Below, one piece after another: positions 6,295 to 10,727 of a stretch of DNA of 10,727 nt. Under the pieces are notes generated by a model that searched no databases, was not told where the DNA came from, and saw only the letters and a program-made list of their open reading frames with translations. Origin of the DNA: Clostridia bacterium. GTDB taxonomy: Bacteria; Bacillota; Clostridia; Oscillospirales; CAG-272. How positions within the stretch are numbered: the stretch's first letter is position 1; each line of letters opens with the position of its first letter. The stretch spans positions 1 to 10,727 of the forward strand of contig JAGCYR010000007.1 of the NCBI GenBank assembly GCA_017960705.1. Reading direction: 5' to 3'. A program made the translations under genes and the position numbers.

Positions 6295-7037
6295 AAAGGA
6301 AAAACGTATTGATCCTCCTGCTCGTTTTCCTGTTCCTGCTCACCCCCTCCTGCGTCCTCTTCGTCTTGGCGATGGAGACCTCGCCCTTTCCCGAACGGGT
6401 GATGATCTCCGAGGTCGAGATGCGTCTGGACGAGAGCGGGGGAGAGAAGGCGGAAACGACCGTCCCCGTCGTGCGGGGAGAGGACAGCCGCGAGGTCGAT
6501 CTGCTCTACGCGCTCTTCGACTGCGCGAAACGCGTGCCTCGTTCGGCTCTGCCCGATAAGAACGCCGCCTACCGTCTGACTTTCCGGGGCATTCGTCCCG
6601 ACGAGGTTTTGACCCTCTATTTCGGCGCGTCGGATCTCTCGCTCTACGTTCTGACGTCGGGCAAGAAGCTCTACCGTCTCGCGATGCCTACGGCGACCCA
6701 CCGCAACACCGTCCTGACCCCCTCCGCCGCCTCGTTCTCGCTCGACGGGGAGGAGATCGTCTCGCGTTACGACTATCCCGAAGAGGCGAACAGCCCGACC
6801 GGGATCGCCGGGATCAGGCTCGCGTCGTGGCAGATCGCGACCGAGTTCGCTTTCTCGGGGGAGAACGTGTCGGTGGAGTACAAACTCTACGAATTCAACG
6901 GGTCGCTGATCCTTGAGACCGCGGATAAGAACGAGATCGTCGAGCGCGATCCCGGCAGGGTTCTGATGGACGTCACCACGGCTCTCTCCGACCGGATCAC
7001 GGTCACGCTCCACTATTATCTCGAAGTGCAGGAGTGA
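6291..7037 (+). CDS. Membrane-anchored or exported protein of unknown function
   Basis: I do not recognise a family for this 248-residue protein. It begins with a basic MKRKN followed by a strongly hydrophobic helix (about 6-28), an uncleaved anchor or a signal peptide. Cys21 in LLTPSC is not a good lipobox, because Pro and Ser occupy the -2 and -1 positions. The rest is soluble, acidic and rich in alternating beta-type segments with few cysteines, and should face outside the membrane. I chose the ATG at 6291 over the TTG at 6282 because AAAAAGGA (6274-6281) is nine bases upstream and the ATG forms an ATGA overlap with the tcdA stop. The TPR gene follows after 4 nt. Its place between tcdA and the TPR/DUF4037 pair indicates co-expression but does not define a function. 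Confidence 0.75.
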   Translation: MKRKNVLILLLVFLFLLTPSCVLFVLAMETSPFPERVMISEVEMRLDESGGEKAETTVPVVRGEDSREVDLLYALFDCAKRVPRSALPDKNAAYRLTFRGIRPDEVLTLYFGASDLSLYVLTSGKKLYRLAMPTATHRNTVLTPSAASFSLDGEEIVSRYDYPEEANSPTGIAGIRLASWQIATEFAFSGENVSVEYKLYEFNGSLILETADKNEIVERDPGRVLMDVTTALSDRITVTLHYYLEVQE

Positions 7038-7041
7038 CCCG

Positions 7042-7872
7042 ATGGAACTGAAACGAGACGAATACGAGGAGAAACGCTGCTTACTTAACACGACCGACCC
7101 CGAGGACGAAACGGCGAACCGCGAACGCATCCCGATCCGGCACGTGATCGACAAGCTCGACCGTGCGCTCGCGCGGGGGGACTACGCCGAGGGGATGCGT
7201 CTGCTCGACTACTGGACACGCGAGGCGCGCGCGCTCGGCGACGAGGACGGCGAACTCTCGGTGACGAGCGAGATGCTCGGGCTCTCCCGCCGGACGAACG
7301 ACAGGGAAAAGGGGCTTGCCGCGATCGACCGTGCGATCGAACTGCTCGAAAAGAGCGGGCTTGCCGATACGATCTCGGGCGCGACGATCCTGCTCAACGC
7401 CGCCACGACGAAAAAGCACTTCGGGGACCCGGAGGGAGCGATCCCGCTTTATAGACAAGCCGAGACGGTCTATCTTGCGCGGCTTTCCCCCGACGACGAG
7501 CGGCTGGGCGGGCTCTATAACAACTTCGCATCCTCGCTCTCCGAGACAGGCGACCGCAAAACAGCCGAAGCATACTACGAAAAGGCGCTTGCCGTGATGG
7601 AGAAGAACGGCGCCGCCGGGCTTCTCGGCGTGGCGGTCACGTCGGTCAATCTCGCGGACTTCTACGCCGCGGGGGACTTGCTCGAAAAGGACGAAAAAAT
7701 CAACGCGACCCTCGAGCGCGCTTGGAACGCACTGGAATCCCCCGACGCTCCGCGGGACGGGGAATACGCCTTCGTCGCCTCAAAATGCGCCCCGGCGTTC
7801 TCCTATTACGGCTGGTTTTTCGCCGCGTCGGAACTTGAAAAAAGGGTGAGGGAGATCCATGAACGGAATTGA
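7042..7872 (+). CDS. Tetratricopeptide-repeat protein paired with DUF4037
   Basis: This 276-residue helical protein should be a soluble scaffold. TPR-like helix pairs run from about residue 70. The clearest is GLYNNFASSLSETGDRKTAEAYYEKALAVMEK (157-188), which has the usual small and aromatic positions and the EKAL ending. Others lie at about 71-104 (ending in AIDRAIELLEK) and 113-146. A charged N-terminal 35 residues precedes them. There is no signal peptide or membrane segment. The start is ATG with GGAG (7031-7034) seven bases upstream, and only 4 nt separate it from the previous stop. The end overlaps the DUF4037 gene by 14 nt, which suggests the two proteins are made together and may bind each other. 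No enzymatic motif is visible. Confidence 0.85.
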   Translation: MELKRDEYEEKRCLLNTTDPEDETANRERIPIRHVIDKLDRALARGDYAEGMRLLDYWTREARALGDEDGELSVTSEMLGLSRRTNDREKGLAAIDRAIELLEKSGLADTISGATILLNAATTKKHFGDPEGAIPLYRQAETVYLARLSPDDERLGGLYNNFASSLSETGDRKTAEAYYEKALAVMEKNGAAGLLGVAVTSVNLADFYAAGDLLEKDEKINATLERAWNALESPDAPRDGEYAFVASKCAPAFSYYGWFFAASELEKRVREIHERN

Positions 7873-8770
7873 ACTCTCGGAGAAGTTCTATCTGACCTAC
7901 GGAAGAGAACTGATCGAAGCCGCCGTCCCCGACGCTGATGGACGGATCGCGGTCGGGATCGCGGGGCAGGGATCGGAGTGCTTCGGCTACGACGACGAGT
8001 TCTCGCGCGACCACGACTACGAACCCGGCTTTTCGATCTGGCTCTCCGACGAGGACGATATCAAGCTCGGGGTCAAGCTCGCCCGCGCCTACCGGTCTCT
8101 GCCGCGTGAATTCGAGGGCGTGAAACTGCGTCTGAAGACCGGCGAGGGCTCGCGTTACGGCGTATCGACGGCAAACGGCTTTTTCCGTTCGACCGTCGGA
8201 CGGATCGACGTGCCGACAGATCCCCTTGAATGGATGGCGCTTCCCGATCATGCGATCGCGGTCGCCGTGAACGGAAAGATCTTTCGCGACGACAGCGGGT
8301 TGATGACCCGTCGCCGTGAGGGGTTCCGCTACGGGATGCCGGAGGACGTGAGACGCCAGAAACTCGCCGCCCGCCTTGCTTTGATGGAACAGGCGGGGAA
8401 ATACAACTATCCGCGTATGCTCTCCCGTGGGGACGAGCCCGCGGCGCGGCTCGCGGTCTACGAGTACGTCGGGCACGCCATCGCCGCCGTGTACCTTGTC
8501 GCAGGGGAGCCGCGCCCCTACTACAAATGGCAGTTCCGCGGGCTGCTCGATCTACCGGTTTTAACGGAGACCTACGCGCCGCTTTCCTTGCTCGTCAAGG
8601 GGGGCGACGACGAAAGCACCCGGAACGCGATCGATCTGGTCGATTCCATGCTCGCAGCCGAACTCGGGGCGAAGGGAACCTCGCTCGGTCAGCTGGCGCA
8701 GGAGATGCACGCCGCGATCACCGATCGGCGCATCCGGGAACTGCACCTGATGGAATACGGCGCAGATTGA
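7859..8770 (+). CDS. DUF4037-domain nucleotidyltransferase-like protein
   Basis: This 303-residue protein resembles the DUF4037 family, which is poorly characterised. The N-terminal part has a nucleotidyltransferase-fold signature: GQGSECFGYDDEFSRDHDYEP, with Gly38-Ser39 and the Asp pair 51 and 53 in the expected G-S ... D-x-D arrangement. The helical C-terminal half contains the family's PYYKWQFRGL segment (220-229), recalling the substrate domain of aminoglycoside-type nucleotidyltransferases. The acceptor is unknown. Drug, protein or RNA modification are all conceivable, and none is shown here. It starts at ATG 7859 within the TPR gene, with GAGGGAG (7848-7854) upstream, and is the last gene of the seven-gene run. 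No clear terminator follows before the next promoter at 8823. No signal peptide or membrane helix is seen. Confidence 0.85.
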   Translation: MNGIELSEKFYLTYGRELIEAAVPDADGRIAVGIAGQGSECFGYDDEFSRDHDYEPGFSIWLSDEDDIKLGVKLARAYRSLPREFEGVKLRLKTGEGSRYGVSTANGFFRSTVGRIDVPTDPLEWMALPDHAIAVAVNGKIFRDDSGLMTRRREGFRYGMPEDVRRQKLAARLALMEQAGKYNYPRMLSRGDEPAARLAVYEYVGHAIAAVYLVAGEPRPYYKWQFRGLLDLPVLTETYAPLSLLVKGGDDESTRNAIDLVDSMLAAELGAKGTSLGQLAQEMHAAITDRRIRELHLMEYGAD

Positions 8771-8822
8771 CTGGTCTGCGACCGATCCACCCCGAAAACC
8801 CCCGGATTTTCCGAAAAAATAC

Positions 8823-8851
8823 TTGACACACACCCGGGGGGTGTGTATAAT
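8823..8851 (+). promoter_or_regulatory. Consensus sigma-A promoter for the ECF transporter gene
   Basis: TTGACA (8823-8828) and TATAAT (8846-8851) both match consensus exactly and are 17 bp apart, so this is the strongest promoter in the window. Transcription would start near 8858 and leave a leader of about 39 nt, too short for a typical riboswitch. A promoter this good usually needs repression, and a palindrome fills its spacer. Confidence 0.85.
8828..8846. promoter_or_regulatory. Inverted repeat in the promoter spacer, candidate operator
   Basis: ACACACCC (8828-8835) and GGGTGTGT (8839-8846) are perfect 8-bp inverted copies around GGG. The palindrome fills the space between the -35 and -10 boxes and touches both, a position where a bound dimer would block RNA polymerase. 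The responsible regulator cannot be identified from this sequence. Confidence 0.5.
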
Positions 8852-8865
8852 GGGAATAATTATGC

Positions 8866-8879
8866 TCGGGGCAGCCCGA
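8866..8879 (+). other. Small leader hairpin before the ECF gene ribosome site
   Basis: TCGGG (8866-8870) and CCCGA (8875-8879) pair around GCAG, ending five bases before the GAGG ribosome site (8885-8888). At five pairs it is only modestly stable. It may affect mRNA stability or initiation, but chance is possible. Confidence 0.25.
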
Positions 8880-8896
8880 AGAACGAGGTAAATCCA

Positions 8897-9625
8897 ATGG
8901 AAAAAAGAATGCTGAATCAAAAGAAACTGCAGGATCTGACGCTGACCGCGGTGCTCGCGGCGCTCGTTCTGCTGATGAGTTTTACGCCGCTCGGGTACCT
9001 TCGGGTCGGTGCTGTCAGCATCACGTTTCTGACCATCCCCGTCGCCATCGGCGCGATGGTGGTCGGTCCCTCCGCCGGTCTGTTTCTCGGAACGCTGTTC
9101 GGCGTCACCAGCCTGATCCAGGCGATCATGGGCGATCCGGTCGGTCAGCTCCTTCTTGGCGCCAACCCTTTCTTGACCGGATGCCTCTGCATCATCCCCC
9201 GCGCTTTGATGGGGCTTCTGACCGGCATTCTGTTCAAGCTCTACGTCCAATGGATCAGGGGCGAAAAAATCGTTCCGATGATCGCAGGCGGCGCGACCGC
9301 GTCGCTGCTCAACACGATCTTGTTTGTCGGCGGCTTCATCGGCTTCTATCTGATCTATCGTAATCACGAAGAATTCGGTTCGTTCAGCGTGTGGGGGATC
9401 ATCCTCTCGGTTCTGACGCTGAACGCCCTGATCGAGCTATGGGCGGGAATCGTTGTCTCCGCGTCGGTTTCCCGCGCGCTGGTGCAGTTCCTCCCCGGAG
9501 GGCGTACGCACGGCGCGGAGCGTGACGAATGGTACGCAGATACCGAGGAGCCCGCGACCGACCCGGCAACCGAGGAAAAGACCGCCGACGAAACGCCGGA
9601 CGAAAAAGAAGAGAAGAACGACTGA
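8897..9625 (+). CDS. ECF transporter S component (vitamin-type substrate-binding membrane subunit)
   Basis: This 242-residue integral membrane protein binds a micronutrient and works with a shared EcfT/EcfA energising module, which is not in this window. Hydrophobic helices lie at about 15-30, 41-57, 58-78, 92-115, 124-153 and 165-198. The stretch TPLGYLRVGAVSITFLTIPV (30-49) and GPSAGLFLGTLFGVTSLIQA (57-76) are typical of the PF12822 S-component group, which includes pantothenate and other vitamin carriers. The ligand cannot be read from the sequence. The last 40 or so residues (from about 204) form an unusual acidic, Glu/Asp/Thr-rich, probably disordered tail. I place the start at ATG 8897, with GAGG (8885-8888) upstream. 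The longer frame from GTG 8843 would begin inside the -10 promoter region. The HAD hydrolase gene follows 27 bp later. Confidence 0.87.
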   Translation: MEKRMLNQKKLQDLTLTAVLAALVLLMSFTPLGYLRVGAVSITFLTIPVAIGAMVVGPSAGLFLGTLFGVTSLIQAIMGDPVGQLLLGANPFLTGCLCIIPRALMGLLTGILFKLYVQWIRGEKIVPMIAGGATASLLNTILFVGGFIGFYLIYRNHEEFGSFSVWGIILSVLTLNALIELWAGIVVSASVSRALVQFLPGGRTHGAERDEWYADTEEPATDPATEEKTADETPDEKEEKND

Positions 9626-9652
9626 CGACCGCCTTTTTAGAGGAGACGCACT

Positions 9653-10450
9653 ATGTTGTCCGAGATCAAAGATAAGCGCCTGTTCCTGCTCGATCTGGAC
9701 GGGACGCTCTATCTCGACGAGACGCTCTTTGACGGAACGCTCCCGTTTCTTGCCCGCGTGAAGGAGATCGGGGGTCGCGCCCTCTTTCTCACCAACAACT
9801 CTTCGCGCGGCGTCGGCGCGTATCTGGAGAAGATGGCGCGGCTCGGGATTGAGGCGACCGAAAACGACTTTCTGACCTCGACCGACGCGACAGTGCGCTA
9901 TATCGAACAGAACCATTCGGGCACCATCTTTTACGTCGCCGGGACGAGATCCTTCATCGGACAGCTCGAAGCGGCGGGGATCCCCGTCACGACCGACCGG
10001 AACGACCCGAAGATCGGCGGGATCCTGCTCGGCTTTGATACGGAGCTGACCTTCTCAAAACTTGAGGACGTCTGCATCCTGCTCCGGCGGGAACTCCCGT
10101 ACCTTGCGACCAACCCCGACCTCGTCTGTCCGACGTGGTACGGATCGGTTCCCGATTGCGGATCGGTTTCGATCATGCTCCGCAACGCGACGGGGAAAAC
10201 GCCGCGTTTCATCGGCAAACCCGAGCCGGATATGATCCTGCTCGCGCTTGAAAAGACGGGATACGGGAAAGAAGACGCCCTGATGATCGGCGACCGCGTT
10301 TATACCGATATCGCCGCGGGCGTCCACGCCGGGATCGACACGGTCCTCGTCCTGTCGGGAGAGGGGACCGTCGCAGACGCCGAACGATCGGAGGAAAAAC
10401 CGACCTGGATCCTCCCGGATATCTCTTTCGTCACGCGACAGCTATCCTGA
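9653..10450 (+). CDS. HAD-IIA family hydrolase (NagD/AraL-like phosphatase)
   Basis: This 265-residue cytosolic sugar- or nucleotide-phosphatase-like enzyme has all four HAD motifs. Motif I is DLDGTLY (14-20, nucleophile Asp14 and acid/base Asp16). Motif II is LTNNSS (46-51). Motif III is the Lys of GKPEPD (188-193). Motif IV is MIGDRVYTDIAAG (211-223, Asp214 and Asp219). ATNPD (152-156) and the length mark the HAD-IIA subgroup with a C2-type cap, which includes NagD, AraL and pyridoxal-phosphate/phosphoglycolate phosphatases. The substrate is not predictable from sequence. The start is ATG with AGAGGAG (9639-9645) seven bases upstream. It is probably co-transcribed with the S component before it and the tRNA-Leu that begins 15 nt after its stop. 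A link between imported vitamin and dephosphorylation is possible but unsupported. Confidence 0.92.
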   Translation: MLSEIKDKRLFLLDLDGTLYLDETLFDGTLPFLARVKEIGGRALFLTNNSSRGVGAYLEKMARLGIEATENDFLTSTDATVRYIEQNHSGTIFYVAGTRSFIGQLEAAGIPVTTDRNDPKIGGILLGFDTELTFSKLEDVCILLRRELPYLATNPDLVCPTWYGSVPDCGSVSIMLRNATGKTPRFIGKPEPDMILLALEKTGYGKEDALMIGDRVYTDIAAGVHAGIDTVLVLSGEGTVADAERSEEKPTWILPDISFVTRQLS

Positions 10451-10465
10451 TTTTTGCGAATTCAC

Positions 10466-10548
10466 GCGCCCGTGGCGGAATTGGCAGACGCGCCGGATTT
10501 AGGTTCCGGTTCTTACGAGTGCAGGTTCAACTCCTGTCGGGCGCACCA
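10466..10548 (+). tRNA. tRNA-Leu, anticodon UAG, CCA encoded
   Basis: The acceptor stem pairs GCGCCCG (10466-10472) with CGGGCGC (10538-10544), followed by discriminator A and encoded CCA (10546-10548). The anticodon stem is CCGGA/TCCGG with loop TTTAGGT (10498-10504), giving anticodon UAG (10500-10502), which reads CUA and other CUN leucine codons. The extra arm at 10510-10520 is of the long (class II) kind used by Leu, and the T arm is GCAGG-TTCAACT-CCTGT. No separate promoter is visible in the 15 nt after the HAD gene, so it probably rides on that transcript. Confidence 0.96.
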
Positions 10549-10589
10549 TGAAAGAAACCTGATTTGTCTACCAAAACAGGTTTCTTTCA
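10549..10589 (+). terminator. Long hairpin abutting the tRNA, probable (bidirectional) terminator
   Basis: TGAAAGAAACCTG (10549-10561) and CAGGTTTCTTTCA (10577-10589) are perfect 13-bp inverted copies. After a single A-A mismatch the stem continues as TTTG/CAAA (10563-10566 with 10572-10575), leaving the loop TCTAC. The left arm begins on the base after the tRNA CCA. T-rich 3' arms on both strands suit termination in either direction, although there is no long free T-tract. The near-perfect symmetry could also belong to the repeat element that follows. Confidence 0.65.
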
Positions 10590-10591
10590 AC

Positions 10592-10727
10592 TAAGTGTTC
10601 CGCTGGCGCGGAAGGTGAAGCACGGCTTCGCCTTGTGAAGGGCGCTTCGCGCGTGACGCGTGCTTCGCACGATATGCGGAACGCTTAACTGCACTTGCCG
10701 CGACGCGGCAAACTTCACTATGCCAAA
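10592..10727. repeat. Composite palindromic intergenic repeat, possibly cut by the window end
   Basis: TAAGTGTTCCGC (10592-10603) and GCGGAACGCTTA (10676-10687) form an outer 12-bp stem with one G-U. They enclose nested hairpins: AAGGTGAAGC/GCTTCGCCTT (10612-10621 with 10625-10634, loop ACG), GCGC/GCGC (10642-10645 with 10649-10652) and CGTGC/GCACG (10659-10663 with 10667-10671), the last two with TTC loops. TTCCGC/GCGGAA (10598-10603 with 10608-10613) is an alternative fold. Outside the outer stem, TTGCCGC/GCGGCAA (10695-10701 with 10705-10711) forms another hairpin. The word GCTTCGC recurs at 10625, 10644 and 10662, and GTGAAG at 10615 and 10635, with its inverse at 10713. No transposase or believable gene is present. 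It looks like a mobile or structural repeat unit rather than a gene. Confidence 0.7.

Noticed and set aside
6012..7154. A 380-codon minus-strand frame opposite tcdA and the membrane-anchored gene
   Set aside because: It has no domain or ribosome site, and the plus-strand genes have coupled starts and conserved motifs.
8771..8822. A terminator after the DUF4037 gene
   Set aside because: Only 4-bp hairpins (GGTC/GACC and CGGA/TCCG) are visible, with no T-tract on the plus strand. That is insufficient to call.
8843..8896. An upstream GTG start that would lengthen the ECF S component by 18 residues
   Set aside because: It lies within the -35/-10 region, before the predicted transcription start. 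The ATG at 8897 has a proper ribosome site.
8852..8896. A riboswitch controlling the vitamin transporter gene
   Set aside because: The leader is only about 39 nt with one 5-bp hairpin, which is too short for known riboswitch classes.
10500..10502. tRNA anticodon UAG as a possible suppressor for the amber codon in the rluA-like gene
   Set aside because: Anticodon UAG pairs with CUA (Leu). Reading the TAG codon needs anticodon CUA. The match in letters is a coincidence.
10592..10727. A CRISPR array, suggested by the regularly spaced GCTTCGC words
   Set aside because: The repeats are only 7 nt, spacings are 18-19 nt, and the intervening sequence forms hairpins rather than unique spacers. No cas genes are present.

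Overview
The window is GC-rich and densely packed, and every gene lies on the plus strand. It looks like chromosomal DNA of an uncultured GC-rich Firmicute, most likely a gut-type member of the Clostridia. The reasons are purine-rich Shine-Dalgarno sites, sigma-A type promoters with 17-bp spacers and TGn-extended -10 boxes, an ECF-type vitamin transporter S component, and the protein families present (PF14907 nucleotidyltransferase, DUF4037, TcdA, cytosolic heparinase II/III-like protein). This placement is inference, not a database result. All eleven natural gene ends in the window use TGA.

Layout. (1) 1-675: the 3' three-quarters of dapA (lysine/diaminopimelate pathway), cut by the window edge. 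(2) 676-828: a non-coding gap with two face-to-face promoters whose -10 regions form the arms of an inverted repeat. (3) 829-1827: a lone beta-propeller lactonase-family gene. (4) 1828-1945: a terminator-like hairpin whose T-tract doubles as the spacer of the next promoter. (5) 1946-8770: seven head-to-tail genes that overlap or sit no more than about 21 nt apart. In order they are a heparinase II/III-like protein, an RluA-family pseudouridine synthase broken by an in-frame TAG, a PF14907 nucleotidyltransferase, TcdA, a membrane-anchored protein of unknown function, a TPR protein and a DUF4037 nucleotidyltransferase-like protein. (6) 8771-8896: a new promoter of exact consensus with an inverted repeat in its spacer. 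(7) 8897-10548: an ECF S component, an HAD-IIA phosphatase and a tRNA-Leu(UAG), probably co-transcribed. (8) 10549-10727: a long hairpin abutting the tRNA CCA end, then a composite palindromic repeat that reaches or passes the window edge.

The seven-gene cluster is probably one transcription unit starting near 1912. Its members do not form one obvious pathway: one polysaccharide-lyase-like enzyme, two RNA-modification genes, two nucleotidyltransferase-fold proteins, and a TPR/DUF4037 pair that overlaps by 14 nt. The least understood parts are the TPR-DUF4037 pair, the amber-interrupted rluA-like gene, the convergent promoters before the lactonase, and the terminal palindromic element.
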